A DNA stretch of 64,000 nt from Sandaracinobacter neustonicus (GTDB lineage: Bacteria; Pseudomonadota; Alphaproteobacteria; Sphingomonadales; Sphingomonadaceae), in assembly GCF_006385875.1 (NCBI RefSeq), contig NZ_VFSU01000024.1, forward strand, positions 186,001 to 250,000. The letters are read 5' to 3'. This document shows positions 31,331 through 42,138 of this stretch, one piece after another (position 1 is the stretch's first letter; the number at the start of each line of letters is the position of its first letter). The notes under the pieces were generated by a model, which saw only the letters and a program-made list of their open reading frames with translations, ran no database searches and had not been told where the DNA came from. A program made the translations under genes and the position numbers.

Positions 31331-34174
31331 ATGCAAGACGAGCAGGGATTTCCCGACACCCTGCCACGCCCGAGCTGGGCGCGGCCAAGCTGGCCCCTGA
31401 TCCCGGATGACGAGCTGACGCTGGCGTTGGACGCCGGTCTGCCCGGCAAAGCGGCTGCCGCAATCGCCAAATCCGCAGGCAAGCCCGCCCCGGCCGTGGA
31501 TTCCGGCGAAGCCCGTCGCGCCGCGGACGATACGGTGAAGGCGACGATGATGATCCGCACCTACCGGGTGCGCGGCCATCTCGCGGCCAATCTCGATCCG
31601 CTGGGTCTGGCAGACCGGCCGATGCCCGCCGATCTCACGCCGGACTATCATGGCCTCACCGATCCGAACCGCACCGTCTATATCGGCGGCCTGTTCGGCG
31701 GCATCGAAACCGTCACCGTCTCTGAACTGGTCGAAATCCTGCGCCGCAACTACTGCGGCCATGTCGGCCTTGAATATATGCACATCAACGATGTGGAAGA
31801 GCGCCGCTTCCTGCAGGAGCGCTTCGAGGGGCGGGACAAGGAAATCCAGTTCACGCCCGAAGGCAAGAAGGCGATCCTGAACAAGCTGATCGAGGCGGAG
31901 CAGTTCGAAAAATTCCTCGCCCGCAAATATGTCGGCACCAAGCGCTTCGGCCTTGAAGGCGGCGAAGCGGCGATTCCGGCGCTCGAATCCATCATCAAGG
32001 TGGGCGGCGCGAACGGCGTGAACGAAATCGTCATCGGCATGCCGCACCGTGGCCGCCTGAACGTGCTCGCGAACGTGATGCGCAAGCCCTATCGCACCAT
32101 CTTCTTCGAATTCTCCGGCGGCTCCTCCAACCCGGAGGATATCGGCGGCTCGGGTGACGTGAAATACCACCTCGGCGCGTCGACGGACCGCGAGTTCGAC
32201 AACAACAAGGTCCACCTGTCGCTCGCCCCCAACCCGTCGCACCTTGAAGCCGTGAACCCGGTCGTGCTGGGCAAGGCCCGCGCCACGCAGCGGCTGAAGG
32301 GGCTGAACGTCGCCTCGCCGGCATGGTCCGATCTGCAAAATCAGGTGCTTCCCGTGCTGCTGCACGGCGACGCCGCCTTTGCAGGGCAGGGCATCGTCGC
32401 CGAATGCCTCGGTTTCTCGGGCGTGCGCGGCTATTCTTCGGGCGGGACGATCCACTTCATCGTCAACAATCAGGTGGGCTTCACCACCTCGCCTGCGTTC
32501 GCGCGGTCCAGCCCCTATCCGTCGGACGTGGCGAAGATGGTGCAGGCACCGATCTTCCACGTCTATGGCGATGATCCCGAAGCCGTGACTTTCGCCACCA
32601 AGGTCGCCACCGAATTCCGCCAGAAGTTCCACCGCGACGTGGTGATCGACATGTGGTGCTATCGCCGCTTCGGCCACAACGAAAGCGACGAACCGGCCTT
32701 CACCCAGCCGCTGATGTATGCCCGCATCCGCGATCACAAGTCGGTCGCCGCGCTCTATGGCGAACGGCTGGTTGCCGAAGCGCAGGTGACGGCAGACGAT
32801 ATCGCCGCGATGGAAGCCAACTTTATCGCCCGGCTGGAAGCCGATTTCGAAACCGCTTCGTCCTTCCGCGCCGACAAGGCCGACTGGTTCGGCGGCCGCT
32901 GGATGGGCCTGCATCAACCGGCAGACCCGGTAACAGCGCGCCGTTCGGCAGACACCGGTGTCGCGGTCGAGCAACTCCGGGCGCTCGCCTACAAGCTGCA
33001 CACGGTGCCCGAAGGCGTCACCATCCACCGCACGCTGGAACGGGTGGTGAAGGCGCGCGAAGCCACGGTTCTGGCGGGTGAGGGGCTGGACTGGGCGACG
33101 GCGGAAAGCCTCGCCTTCGCCACGCTCGTCACTGAAAAGCCGGAAAGCTACGGCGTCCGCCTGTCCGGGCAGGACAGCGGGCGCGGCACCTTCTCGCAAC
33201 GCCACGCCGTCTGGGTCGATCAGAACAGCGGCCAGAAATATATCCCGCTCAACAATCTGGGCGGCGATTTCGAAGTCTATGACAGCCCGCTGTCCGAATT
33301 CGGCGTGCTTGGCTTCGAATATGGCTATGCCATGGCCGATCCGAAGAAGCTGGTGTTGTGGGAAGCGCAGTTCGGCGATTTCGCCAACGGCGCGCAGGTC
33401 ATCATCGATCAGTTCATCGCCGCGGGCGAAGCCAAGTGGCTGCGCGCCAACGGCCTCGTGATGCTGCTGCCGCACGGTTACGAAGGGCAGGGGCCGGAAC
33501 ATAGTTCGGCGCGTCTGGAACGCTATCTGCAGCTGTGCGCTGAAGACAATATTCAGGTCGCCAACTGCACCACGCCCGCGAACTATTTCCACATCCTCAG
33601 GCGGCAGATGCTGCGGCCGTTCCGCAAGCCGCTCATCATCATGACCCCGAAGTCGCTGCTGCGCCACAAACGCGCGGTGTCGTCGCTGGCGGAGATGGGC
33701 GAAGGCTCCACCTTCCACCGCTGCCTCGACGATCTGGCCCCGGCCGATCCGGCGAAGATCAAGCGGCTGATCCTCTGCTCGGGCAAGGTCTATTACGATC
33801 TGGCGGATGAACGCGATGCCAAGGGCCGCGACGATGTCTATATCCTGCGGGTGGAACAGCTCTATCCGTTCCCGGGCGATGTGCTCGCGGAGTATGTGAA
33901 GCGCTTCCCGAAGCTCGAAACCGTGGTCTGGTGCCAGGAAGAGCCGAAGAATGCGGGCAGCTGGAGCTTCGTCGATCCGATGATCGAAGAAGCCATCGGC
34001 CAGCGCGCCATCTATGCCGGTCGCGCTGCGGCCGCCGCCACTGCCACGGGTCTTGCCCGCCGCCACGCGGCCGAACAGGCCAAACTCATTCTTGAAGCGC
34101 TTGGAGAGGATAAGAAGGCGGTTCGCGCCGCCATCCGCTCCAGCCTGAAATCGTCGGCCACCAAGGCCGCCTGA
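31331..34174 (+). CDS. sucA: 2-oxoglutarate dehydrogenase E1 component
   Basis: The 947-residue thiamine-diphosphate enzyme decarboxylates 2-oxoglutarate and passes the succinyl group to the lipoyl arm of SucB. It has the N-terminal segment for E2 binding, the [14 protein letters not shown] region, [19 protein letters not shown], the ThDP-Mg motif [13 protein letters not shown]...NNQVGFTT, and the C-terminal transketolase-like domain with [19 protein letters not shown]. The ATG at 31331 follows AAAGGTG at 9 nt. sucB starts 10 bp after its stop. Confidence 0.98.
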   Translation: MQDEQGFPDTLPRPSWARPSWPLIPDDELTLALDAGLPGKAAAAIAKSAGKPAPAVDSGEARRAADDTVKATMMIRTYRVRGHLAANLDPLGLADRPMPADLTPDYHGLTDPNRTVYIGGLFGGIETVTVSELVEILRRNYCGHVGLEYMHINDVEERRFLQERFEGRDKEIQFTPEGKKAILNKLIEAEQFEKFLARKYVGTKRFGLEGGEAAIPALESIIKVGGANGVNEIVIGMPHRGRLNVLANVMRKPYRTIFFEFSGGSSNPEDIGGSGDVKYHLGASTDREFDNNKVHLSLAPNPSHLEAVNPVVLGKARATQRLKGLNVASPAWSDLQNQVLPVLLHGDAAFAGQGIVAECLGFSGVRGYSSGGTIHFIVNNQVGFTTSPAFARSSPYPSDVAKMVQAPIFHVYGDDPEAVTFATKVATEFRQKFHRDVVIDMWCYRRFGHNESDEPAFTQPLMYARIRDHKSVAALYGERLVAEAQVTADDIAAMEANFIARLEADFETASSFRADKADWFGGRWMGLHQPADPVTARRSADTGVAVEQLRALAYKLHTVPEGVTIHRTLERVVKAREATVLAGEGLDWATAESLAFATLVTEKPESYGVRLSGQDSGRGTFSQRHAVWVDQNSGQKYIPLNNLGGDFEVYDSPLSEFGVLGFEYGYAMADPKKLVLWEAQFGDFANGAQVIIDQFIAAGEAKWLRANGLVMLLPHGYEGQGPEHSSARLERYLQLCAEDNIQVANCTTPANYFHILRRQMLRPFRKPLIIMTPKSLLRHKRAVSSLAEMGEGSTFHRCLDDLAPADPAKIKRLILCSGKVYYDLADERDAKGRDDVYILRVEQLYPFPGDVLAEYVKRFPKLETVVWCQEEPKNAGSWSFVDPMIEEAIGQRAIYAGRAAAAATATGLARRHAAEQAKLILEALGEDKKAVRAAIRSSLKSSATKAA

Positions 34175-34184
34175 GGGGACGACA

Positions 34185-35429
34185 ATGGACGTTGTGATTC
34201 CGGCGCTCGGCGAAAGCGTCACCGAAGCAACCATCGGCCAGTGGCTGAAGAAGGTGGGCGACGCGGTGAAGGCCGACGAGCCGATCGTCAGCCTTGAAAC
34301 CGACAAAGTGGCGGTGGAAGTGAATGCGCCCGCTGCGGGCGTGCTGACATCGCTGGCCTTCAAGGAAGGTGACACGGTAACGGTGGGGGCGGTGATCGCC
34401 ACGCTGGAAGCTGGCGCTGCTGCGGCTGCGGTCCCCGCCGCTTTGGCCCCGGCCCCGGCGGCACCCGCGCCTGCTGCTGCGCCTGCGCCTGCGCCGGCCG
34501 CCGCCGCGCCTGCGCCGGTCGCTTCAGCTGCACCGTCGGCCTATGAAGCCATCGCGCCCGCCGTTCGCGTGCTGATCGAAACCTACAACCTCGATCCCGC
34601 CAGCATCAGCGGCACCGGCAAGGATTCCCGGCTGACGAAGGGGGACGTGCTCGCCGCCATCGAAGCGGGCACCGCCAAGGTGAAGGGCGCGGCCGCCCCG
34701 GCCCCGGCCGCCGCCGCCCCGGCCGCCGCCCGCACGGAAGAGCGCGTGCGCATGACGCGCCTCAGGCAGACCATCGCGCGCCGCCTGAAGGAAGCGCAGA
34801 ACACCGCCGCCATGCTCACCACGTTCAACGATGTGGACATGACCGCCGTGATGGACGCCCGCAACCGCTACAAGGACGCGTTCGAGAAGAAGCACGGCGT
34901 TCGCCTCGGCTTCATGTCCTTCTTCGTGAAGGCCTGCGCGCTCGCCGCGAAGGACGTTCCCAGCGTCAACGCCCGCATCGAGGGCGACGAAATCGTCTTC
35001 CACAATTATTTCGACGTCGGCGTGGCGGTCTCCTCGCCCGGCGGCCTCGTGGTGCCGATCCTGAAGGACGCGAACGCCAAGAGCTTCGCCGAGATCGAGC
35101 TGGAAATCGCCGACTTCGGCAAGCGCGCCCGCGACGGCAAGCTGAAGATGGAGGAAATGCAGGGCGGCACTTTCACCATCTCCAACGGCGGCGTGTTCGG
35201 TTCGCTGATGTCCACGCCGATCATTAACCCGCCGCAATCCGGCGTGCTGGGCATGCACCGCATCGAGGATCGCCCCGTGGTGGTGAAGGGCCAGATCGTG
35301 ATCCGCCCGATGATGTATCTGGCGCTCAGCTATGATCACCGCCTGATCGATGGCCGCGAGGCCGTCACCTATCTGGTGCGCATCAAGGAAGCGCTGGAAG
35401 ATCCTACGCGCCTCGTCATCGATCTGTAA
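34185..35429 (+). CDS. sucB: Dihydrolipoyllysine-residue succinyltransferase (E2 of 2-oxoglutarate dehydrogenase)
   Basis: The 414-residue core subunit of the complex. The lipoyl domain carries [11 protein letters not shown] with the lipoylated lysine at K41. A long Ala/Pro-rich linker (about residues 84-125) follows, then the E1/E3-binding domain ([21 protein letters not shown]) and the catalytic acyltransferase domain, with the active histidine in SYDHRLIDG. All domains are complete. It lies between sucA and lpd, giving the whole complex in one operon. Confidence 0.98.
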   Translation: MDVVIPALGESVTEATIGQWLKKVGDAVKADEPIVSLETDKVAVEVNAPAAGVLTSLAFKEGDTVTVGAVIATLEAGAAAAAVPAALAPAPAAPAPAAAPAPAPAAAAPAPVASAAPSAYEAIAPAVRVLIETYNLDPASISGTGKDSRLTKGDVLAAIEAGTAKVKGAAAPAPAAAAPAAARTEERVRMTRLRQTIARRLKEAQNTAAMLTTFNDVDMTAVMDARNRYKDAFEKKHGVRLGFMSFFVKACALAAKDVPSVNARIEGDEIVFHNYFDVGVAVSSPGGLVVPILKDANAKSFAEIELEIADFGKRARDGKLKMEEMQGGTFTISNGGVFGSLMSTPIINPPQSGVLGMHRIEDRPVVVKGQIVIRPMMYLALSYDHRLIDGREAVTYLVRIKEALEDPTRLVIDL

Positions 35430-35455
35430 GCTCAAGTTTTCGCAGGAATTTCGTC

Positions 35456-36847
35456 ATGGCCGACTACGACGTCATCATCATCGGCTCCGGCCCGGGCGGC
35501 TATGTCGCCGCGATCCGCGCCGCGCAGAACGGGCTGAAGACGGCCTGCGTCGAATCTCGCGAGACACTGGGCGGCACCTGCCTGAACATCGGCTGCATCC
35601 CGTCGAAGGCGCTGTTGCACGCGTCGGAACTCTATGAGGAAGTGTCGGCCGGGCATCTGAAGAAGTTCGGCATCACCGCCAGCGCCAAGATCGACCATGG
35701 CGAGCTGCTCGCCTCCAAAGACAAGGCCGTGAAGGGCCTGACGGACGGCGTCGCCTTCCTGTTCAAGAAGAACAAGGTGGATTGGCTGAAGGGCCATGCC
35801 AGCTTCGAATCCAAGAACAGCATCAAGGTGGGTGATACGGTCTACACCGCGAAGAACATCGTCGTCGCCACCGGCTCCTCCGTCACGCCGCTCCCCGGCG
35901 CGGATGTGGATAACGACAAGGGCGTCATCGTCGATTCCACCGGCGCGCTCAGCCTGAAGAAGGTGCCCGGCCACCTCGTCGTCATCGGCGGCGGCGTGAT
36001 CGGGCTGGAACTCGGCTCGGTCTGGCGGCGTCTGGGGGCCAAGGTCACCGTCGTCGAATATCTCGACCAGATCCTGCCCGGCATGGATGGCGAAGTGCGC
36101 AAGGAATCCGCCAAGCTGCTGAAAAAGCAGGGCATGGAATTCCTCACCTCCACCAAGGTGACGTCGGTGAAAACCGGCAAGTCCGGCGCGACGCTCACGT
36201 TGGAACCCGCCGCTGGCGGAGAAGCGACCACGCTGGAAGCCGATGTGGTGCTGGTTTCCATTGGCCGCCGCCCCAACACCGAAGGCCTCGCCCTCGAAAA
36301 ATCCGGCCTCGCCCTCAACAAGCGCGGCCAGATCGAAGTCGATCATTATCTCGCAACCGCCGTGCCCGGCATCTGGGCCATCGGCGATGTCACCCCCGGC
36401 CCGATGCTCGCCCACAAGGCGGAAGACGAAGGCATTGCGGTGGCAGATAATATCGCGGGCCTCACCGGCTATGTGAACCATGATGTGATCCCGTCCGTCG
36501 TCTACACCATGCCCGAAATCGCCGGTGTCGGCCTCACCGAGGAAGCGGCGAAGGAAAAGGGCGAAGTGAAGGTCGGCAAATTCCCCTTCCTCGGCAACAG
36601 CCGCGCCAAGGCCAATCAGGATACCGACGGTTTCGTGAAGATCATCGCCGATGCCAAGACGGACCGCGTGCTGGGCGTCTGGATCGTCAACCGCCTCGCG
36701 GGCACACTGATCGCCGAAGCCGCGCTGGCCATGGAAATGGGGGCGTCCTCCGAAGACATCGCGCTCACCTGCCACGCCCACCCGACGCATGCCGAGGCGC
36801 TGAAGGAAGCGGCCATGGCGGTGACGGGCAAGCCGATCCACATCTAA
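35456..36847 (+). CDS. lpd: Dihydrolipoyl dehydrogenase (E3)
   Basis: The 463-residue flavoprotein reoxidises the dihydrolipoyl arm with NAD+. It has FAD motif IIGSGPGGYVAAIRAA, the redox disulfide GGTCLNIGCIPSK (C42/C47), the NAD motif VIGGGVIGLELGSVW, and the C-terminal His-Glu segment HAHPTHAEA. It follows sucB by 26 bp and may also serve other lipoyl complexes, although its position ties it to 2-oxoglutarate dehydrogenase. Confidence 0.98.
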   Translation: MADYDVIIIGSGPGGYVAAIRAAQNGLKTACVESRETLGGTCLNIGCIPSKALLHASELYEEVSAGHLKKFGITASAKIDHGELLASKDKAVKGLTDGVAFLFKKNKVDWLKGHASFESKNSIKVGDTVYTAKNIVVATGSSVTPLPGADVDNDKGVIVDSTGALSLKKVPGHLVVIGGGVIGLELGSVWRRLGAKVTVVEYLDQILPGMDGEVRKESAKLLKKQGMEFLTSTKVTSVKTGKSGATLTLEPAAGGEATTLEADVVLVSIGRRPNTEGLALEKSGLALNKRGQIEVDHYLATAVPGIWAIGDVTPGPMLAHKAEDEGIAVADNIAGLTGYVNHDVIPSVVYTMPEIAGVGLTEEAAKEKGEVKVGKFPFLGNSRAKANQDTDGFVKIIADAKTDRVLGVWIVNRLAGTLIAEAALAMEMGASSEDIALTCHAHPTHAEALKEAAMAVTGKPIHI

Positions 36848-36857
36848 AGGCCCGGCG

Positions 36858-37487
36858 TTGGACGCCGAAGCGCTCGACCAGCTCCGGCGCATCTTCCTTG
36901 CGCTGGATTTCGTCGGCGTGTTCATCTTCGCCGTCACCGGCGCGCTGGTTGCCGCGCGCGTGCGGCAGGATTTCGTCACCTGCGCCTTCTTCGCGGGGAT
37001 GACAGGGATGGGCGGCGGCACCATCCGCGACCTGCTGATCGGTGCCCCCGTGTTCTGGATGGGCCATGGCTGGTTCATCGCCGTCTGTCTGCTCGCCACG
37101 CTTGCCGTCTGGGTGCTCCGCACGGATCAATGGCCCGGCAAACCCCTGCGCTGGCTCGACGCCATCGGCCTCTCCGCCTATTGCGCCTTCGGCTCGCTGA
37201 AAGCGCTCAGCTTCGGTGTCGATCCCATCCCCGCAGTCGTGATGGGCGTGATCACCGCCACCTTCGGCGGTGTCATCCGAGACGTGGTGGCAGGCCAACC
37301 CTCCATCCTGATGCAACGCGAAATTTACGTAACCGCAGCCATCGCGGGCGCCACCGTCACCGTGCTGCTCTCGGCAGCCGGAAACCTCAACGGCTGGATC
37401 GCAGGCACCGCCGGAGCCGCAATCGCCCTCATCATCCGAGCCGGTGCCATTGCGCGTGGGTGGAAACTGCCGATCCATCCGGGGTGA
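36858..37487 (+). CDS. TRIC-type cation channel family protein (YicG/UPF0126-like)
   Basis: A 209-residue membrane protein made of two homologous halves of three helices each. Each half has the glycine-rich signature: GMTGMGGGTIRDLLIG in the first and ITATFGGVIRDVVAGQP in the second. Bacterial TRIC relatives form trimeric potassium-selective channels in vitro; their physiological role is unclear. The start is TTG at 36858, with AAAGG 7 nt upstream and only 10 bp after lpd, so it is the last gene of the TCA operon. Confidence 0.86.
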   Translation: MDAEALDQLRRIFLALDFVGVFIFAVTGALVAARVRQDFVTCAFFAGMTGMGGGTIRDLLIGAPVFWMGHGWFIAVCLLATLAVWVLRTDQWPGKPLRWLDAIGLSAYCAFGSLKALSFGVDPIPAVVMGVITATFGGVIRDVVAGQPSILMQREIYVTAAIAGATVTVLLSAAGNLNGWIAGTAGAAIALIIRAGAIARGWKLPIHPG

Positions 37488-37542
37488 CGGGCGGGGAGGG
37501 GGTGTTTTGCGCGCCGCGCGGCAGGGCTTTGCCCTGCACCCA

Positions 37543-37695
37543 GCAGGGAAATGATTTCCCTGCACCCTCAAAATTCACATCGTGTCCAAACTCCAACGCC
37601 GTGGACGTGATCCACTTAGATTGCCTGCGGCGCACCGCATCTCTCTCCCCCTGCAAGGGGGAGAGTTGGAGAGGGGGTGTCCCCGCCGGGCCTGA
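37543..37695. repeat. 153-bp interspersed repeat, copy 2
   Basis: Same length and direction as the copy at 7376-7528: it starts at GCAGGGAAATGATTTCCCTGC, shares GATCCACTT, GATTGCCTGCGGCGC and CTCCCCCTGCAAGGGGGAGA, and ends GGGCCTGA. It fills most of the 283-bp gap between the TRIC gene and the convergent permease gene. Confidence 0.8.
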
Positions 37696-37723
37696 TCCAC
37701 AACATCCCCACCAACCTCACACA

Positions 37724-37749
37724 TCACCCCGGATCAAGTCCGGGGTGAC
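37724..37749. repeat. REP-like palindrome
   Basis: CACCCCGGA-TCAAG-TCCGGGGTG (37725-37747) is a perfect hairpin related to the palindromes at 7.6 and 15 kb. As at 7.6 kb, it lies shortly after a 153-bp repeat copy. Confidence 0.8.
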
Positions 37750-37770
37750 GGGTGGAGAACATCGGGTAGC

Positions 37771-39060
37771 CTAAGAATCCGCCCTCTCACCCCCCAAACG
37801 TCCCCGCCGCGCCACGAAAAACAACCCCGTCCCCACAGCCACGCTCCCGACCAGCATCGCCCACGCGTCCGCCTCCACCTGCAAAATCGCCCACAGGCAC
37901 AGCCCTGTCGCGATCAGCAGCACCACAGTCAGCCCCACATCCGGCATCGCCCGCTCGCCCGCATCGCGGCGCAGCTTGGGCAGGCTGGCATAGACCATCA
38001 GGAACAGGAACAGTCGGGCGATGGTGCCCAGCACCGCCAGAAACACGAAGCTGCCGGTCAGAGCCAGCAGCAGCGCCATCCCGGCAAAGGCTAGCACGGC
38101 GTTGGCGGGCGTGCCGAACCGCGCATGCACCCGCCCGAACCACGCGGGCAGCACGCGCCGTTCGGCCATGGCGAACAGCAGCCGGGGGGATGACAGGATG
38201 TTGCCGTGCAGATTGCCCGTCAGAGACGCCAGCACCACCAGCGTCATCACCAGCGCGCCCGCCGCACCCGCCACCTTCGCGCCGAAGGCGATCATTGGCG
38301 CATCCTCGCTCGCAGGCGGATCGGCGGCCAGAAAACCGAACTGGATCAGCATGTAGAAGCTGGTCGTCAGCACCAGCGTCAGCACCAGCGCGCGCGGAAT
38401 GGTGCGGCGCGGGTCGCGCGTTTCCCCGGCCGGCACCAGCACATTCTCAAAGCCCACAAAGGCATAGAGCAGGATCAGCGCGCTCGCCTCCACCTGCGAA
38501 AGCGGTGGAAACGGCCCCGGCGCGGGCAGGGCACCACCGAACATCCACAGTGCCGCCAGCACCAGCAGCAACACCGGCAGCACCTTCAGCACCGAAATCG
38601 CCGTCAACAGCCGGATAGATTGCTTCACCCCAACCACATTGGCCGCCGTCAGCGCGCCGATCAGCAGCAGCATCGAAAGCGGCCCGATGATCGCCGCGTT
38701 CAGCCCCGGAAACAGCCCCGTCAGATAGGATGCGAACACATTCGCATTGGCCGCCAGCGCCGTCAGCTTGGCCAGCGTGAACAGCCAGCCCGCCTGAAAC
38801 CCCGCGAACGGGCCGAAGGCGCTCGCCACATAGGCGACCGGCCCGCCGTTCACGTCGAAGCGCGCCGCGACTGCCGCCAGCGGCAGCACCATCATCAGCA
38901 TCACGCAGCCGAACAGCGGGAACAGCCACGGCCCGAACGCGCCGAACCTGTCATGCACCAGCCCGGGCAGCATGAAGATGCCCGCCCCCACGATGCCGTT
39001 GAAGGCGATCAGCGCCGCGCCCAGCGGCCCGATCCCGCGCGTGAGGGTTTCAGTCTGCAA
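37771..39060 (-). CDS. APC-family amino acid permease
   Basis: A 429-residue inner-membrane transporter with about 12 hydrophobic segments. The amino acid-polyamine-organocation family is marked by the segment-1 glycine motif NGIVGAGIFMLPGLV and by YAFVGFENVLVPAGETRDPRRTIPRAL in the middle. The substrate cannot be told from sequence. Its 5' end overlaps the 3' end of sppA by 11 bp, so the two are probably cotranscribed from upstream of sppA. Confidence 0.88.
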   Translation of the reverse strand: MQTETLTRGIGPLGAALIAFNGIVGAGIFMLPGLVHDRFGAFGPWLFPLFGCVMLMMVLPLAAVAARFDVNGGPVAYVASAFGPFAGFQAGWLFTLAKLTALAANANVFASYLTGLFPGLNAAIIGPLSMLLLIGALTAANVVGVKQSIRLLTAISVLKVLPVLLLVLAALWMFGGALPAPGPFPPLSQVEASALILLYAFVGFENVLVPAGETRDPRRTIPRALVLTLVLTTSFYMLIQFGFLAADPPASEDAPMIAFGAKVAGAAGALVMTLVVLASLTGNLHGNILSSPRLLFAMAERRVLPAWFGRVHARFGTPANAVLAFAGMALLLALTGSFVFLAVLGTIARLFLFLMVYASLPKLRRDAGERAMPDVGLTVVLLIATGLCLWAILQVEADAWAMLVGSVAVGTGLFFVARRGRLGGERADS

Positions 39061-40939
39061 GGAGCGCTTTCAGCGTGGGCAGCAGCTCCGCCGGGGCCGC
39101 CGCGCGAGACGGGATGGAATAGCCCATGCACGTCAGGCAATGCACCTGCACCGTCGGCCCGCTGGCAACCGAAATGGCGGCCTGCACCTGCGCTGCCGCG
39201 CGCAGCCGCGAAATCGCCACCGCCCGCGCCATGGCGTCGCGGTTCATCGCGCTCGCATGCGCGGCCTCGCCACCTTCCAGCTTCGACAGTATCTCCACGA
39301 GGAAGGATTTCGGCGGCGTCATCACCTTGATTCGCGGCTCGCCCTTCAGTTCGGCGCGCCGCCCGGCTTCGCGGACGGCATCCTGCAGATCGCCATAACG
39401 GTCGATCAGCTTCAGCTCTTTCGCCCGGGTGCCGGACCAGACGCGCCCTTCGGCGATCGGCTCCACCTGCGCCACCGGCAGTTTGCGCGCCGCTGCCACC
39501 AGCCCCACAAACTCGCGATAGACATCCTGCACGCCCGCCTGAATCAGCGTGCGCGTCGGGTCGTTCAGCCCGCCCACCACGTCGGGCTGGCCGGAAAAGG
39601 GCGTGGTCTTCACGCCGTCCGTCGAAACGCCCAGCTGCTTCAGCGTGCCTTCGAAGGTGGGGATCACCCCGAACACGCCGATGGAGCCGGTGATCGTCGC
39701 CGGGCTGGCGAAGATCATGTCCGCGCCGGTGCCCACCCAATAGCCGCCGCTCGCCGCCACCGGGCCGAAACTGGCGATCACCGGCAGCTTCTTCGCCCGT
39801 GCTTCCAGCAGCGCCTGCCGGATTTCCTCGGATGCCAGCACGGAACCGCCGCCGGAATCCACCCGCACCACGATGGCCTTCACATCGCCATCGGCCACGG
39901 CATCCTCGATCAGTTCGCGAACCGTCGCGCCGCCTGCCGTTCCGGGGGGGGCTTCGCCGTCCACGATGCTGCCCGTCACATGCACCACGGCGACGGCAGG
40001 GCCGCTTTCGCCCACAGGCCGTCGTGCCGCCCAATAATCCCGCACGTCGATGCGCTTGAAATCGCCCGGACGATCCGCGTCCTCGCCTTCGCCCAGCCGC
40101 TCCCGCAGCTTCGCGCGCCAGGCGTTTTCGCTGATCACCACGTCCACGAACCCGGCGTTTTTCGCCAGTTCGGCCTGCGTCTGGTTCGCGCCCGCCACGC
40201 GTTGCGGCCAGCTGGCCAGCGTGGCGGCCACGTCCAGTTCCTGCCGCTCGCGTTGCACGGCGGTGCGCCATGTCGCCCACAGGTCGTTCGCCAGCACCTG
40301 ATCGGCCTCTTTCGCTTCCGGGGAGGCCTGATTGCGCGTGAACGGCTCCACAAAGCTCTTGTAGGTGCCCACGCGGAACACCTCCACATTCACCTTCAGC
40401 TTATCCAGCGCATCCTTGAAATAGAGCCCGCTGCCGCCCGGTCCGCTCAACGCCATCGCCCCCAGCGGCGAGATGCCGATGCTGTCGGCATGGGCGGCCA
40501 GATAATAGCCGTCGTCGGTATAGGCGGTGGCCCAGGCCTCCACCTCTTTCTTCTTGGCGCGGAAGCGCTTCAGCGCGGCCCCCACGCTTTCCAGATTGGC
40601 CTGGCCGCCGCCCATGAAGCCGTCCAGATTCAGCGTGATCATGCTGATCGCCGGATCGTCTGCGGCCTTGTCGATGGCGCGCACCAGCGCCAGCGTTTCC
40701 GTTTCGGGGATCACCTGCTGCCCGCCCAGCAGAGTCAGCGGGTCCACTTCGGTGGCCTGATCCACCAGCAGCCCGTCCATATCGATGTTCAGCGCCGCGC
40801 CCTGCGGCACCGTCACCGCCGAACGCCCGCCCATCGAAAGCCCGGCCCACAAAAGGCCGAAAACAAGCAGCATGAAGATCAGCACAAGGGCATCCTTCAC
40901 ACCGACAAGGAACGTCCAGACACCCTTCAGGAACTGCAT
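39050..40939 (-). CDS. sppA: Signal peptide peptidase SppA, 67-kDa type
   Basis: The 629-residue membrane-bound serine protease degrades cleaved signal peptides. There is one N-terminal membrane anchor (about residues 17-36), then two tandem ClpP-like domains. The general-base lysine lies in the first domain (FRVGTYKSFVEPFTR) and the nucleophilic serine in the second (FGPVAASGGYWVGT), as in the E. coli enzyme. The substrate groove segment SPATITGSIGVFGV is conserved. Length matches the long form. Confidence 0.95.
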   Translation of the reverse strand: MQFLKGVWTFLVGVKDALVLIFMLLVFGLLWAGLSMGGRSAVTVPQGAALNIDMDGLLVDQATEVDPLTLLGGQQVIPETETLALVRAIDKAADDPAISMITLNLDGFMGGGQANLESVGAALKRFRAKKKEVEAWATAYTDDGYYLAAHADSIGISPLGAMALSGPGGSGLYFKDALDKLKVNVEVFRVGTYKSFVEPFTRNQASPEAKEADQVLANDLWATWRTAVQRERQELDVAATLASWPQRVAGANQTQAELAKNAGFVDVVISENAWRAKLRERLGEGEDADRPGDFKRIDVRDYWAARRPVGESGPAVAVVHVTGSIVDGEAPPGTAGGATVRELIEDAVADGDVKAIVVRVDSGGGSVLASEEIRQALLEARAKKLPVIASFGPVAASGGYWVGTGADMIFASPATITGSIGVFGVIPTFEGTLKQLGVSTDGVKTTPFSGQPDVVGGLNDPTRTLIQAGVQDVYREFVGLVAAARKLPVAQVEPIAEGRVWSGTRAKELKLIDRYGDLQDAVREAGRRAELKGEPRIKVMTPPKSFLVEILSKLEGGEAAHASAMNRDAMARAVAISRLRAAAQVQAAISVASGPTVQVHCLTCMGYSIPSRAAAPAELLPTLKALLAD

Positions 40940-41055
40940 GCGACCGGCTCCAACCTTCGATATCGGCCAGCCTTAGCGCTTGCCCGGCAAACTGCAATGC
41001 ACCGGGGGCAGGGTTGGCGTTGACTTGCGCGGCCACCGACGCGATTCTGCTGCAC

Positions 41056-42138
41056 ATGGATATCCGCACCGAAGATCTGGATGCCGCCGTAGAGGCCGGC
41101 GTTATCGACGCCAACGCGCGGGACAGGCTGATCGCCTTCGCCCGAACCCGCCTTCAAGGTGCCAGCCCGGATAACGAGAGTTTCCGCCTGCTGACAGGCT
41201 TTAACGACATCTTCGTGGCGCTGGCCTGCCTGCTGATGCTGGGGGCGCTTCCGGCGATGCTGCCCACGTTGCCCGCCGCCTTGCTGACGGCGGCGCTGAG
41301 CTGGGGGCTGGCGGAATATTTCACCCGGAAACGGCGGATGGCGCTGCCGTCGATCATCCTGCTGCTGGCCTTCGTCGGCTCGATTTTCGTCGCCACCTTC
41401 ACGGCCATCACGATGGGCGGGCACTGGGATCTCGCCATGCAGCAGTTGATGTTGCATCAGCAATTCGCAGCAGTGCTCGCGCCCACCATGGTGGCGGGGC
41501 TGGCGGCTGCTGCTGCCGCCGCGCTGCACTGGCGGCGCTTCCGCGTGCCGATCACGCTGGCGGCGGGGGCGGGCGCGCTGGCGATCGGCGCGGTGGCGCT
41601 GGCCGGTGCCGTGATCCCCTCCACGCTGGCAATGCGCGGCGCGGCGTTGCTCTCTGGCCTCGCCATCTTCGCGGTGGCGATGCTGTATGACATGCGGGAT
41701 CGCGAGCGCCTCACGCGCAATACCGATATCGCCTTCTGGCTGCACCTGCTGGCCGCGCCGCTGATCGTGCACAGCGTGTTCAAATTCACCGGCATGCTGG
41801 ATGCCGGTGCCAGCCCGGCCGGGGCGGCGGTCGTGCTGCTGCTCTATGCGGCGCTCACCCTCGTCGCGCTGGTGATCGACAGGCGGGCACTGCTGGTCTC
41901 AGCGATGATCTATGTGCTGTTCGCGCTGCAAAGCCTGTTCGAGGCCGGACGGGTGGCGGCCGGATTCGGCCTCACCGCGCTGATCCTCGGCAGCTTTCTG
42001 GTGATGCTGTCGGCGGGCTGGGCTAGTCTTCGCCGTCGCCTTCTTGCACATTTGCCGGCCGGCTGGAGCGCGCGGCTGCCAGTTGCTGGCTTGTCAGCAC
42101 ATTTTGGTTCATCGCCTGCTGAGTCGGCGCAGGCCTGA
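41056..42138 (+). CDS. Polytopic membrane protein (DUF2157/DUF4401-like), function unknown
   Basis: A 360-residue protein with a cytoplasmic N-terminal segment (MDIRTEDLDAAVEAGVIDANARDRLIAFAR), typical of DUF2157-like proteins, followed by about ten hydrophobic helices. No catalytic motif is visible. The ATG at 41056 is preferred to an upstream TTG at 41014. The last 38 codons overlap the 3' end of a lipoprotein gene on the opposite strand, so the final stretch (about AHLPAGWSARL onward) may be a non-conserved tail. Confidence 0.7.
   Translation: MDIRTEDLDAAVEAGVIDANARDRLIAFARTRLQGASPDNESFRLLTGFNDIFVALACLLMLGALPAMLPTLPAALLTAALSWGLAEYFTRKRRMALPSIILLLAFVGSIFVATFTAITMGGHWDLAMQQLMLHQQFAAVLAPTMVAGLAAAAAAALHWRRFRVPITLAAGAGALAIGAVALAGAVIPSTLAMRGAALLSGLAIFAVAMLYDMRDRERLTRNTDIAFWLHLLAAPLIVHSVFKFTGMLDAGASPAGAAVVLLLYAALTLVALVIDRRALLVSAMIYVLFALQSLFEAGRVAAGFGLTALILGSFLVMLSAGWASLRRRLLAHLPAGWSARLPVAGLSAHFGSSPAESAQA

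Noticed and set aside
31313-34402. Minus-strand open frame of over 1000 codons opposite sucA
   Set aside because: Shadow of sucA; its length reflects the GC-rich codon pattern only.
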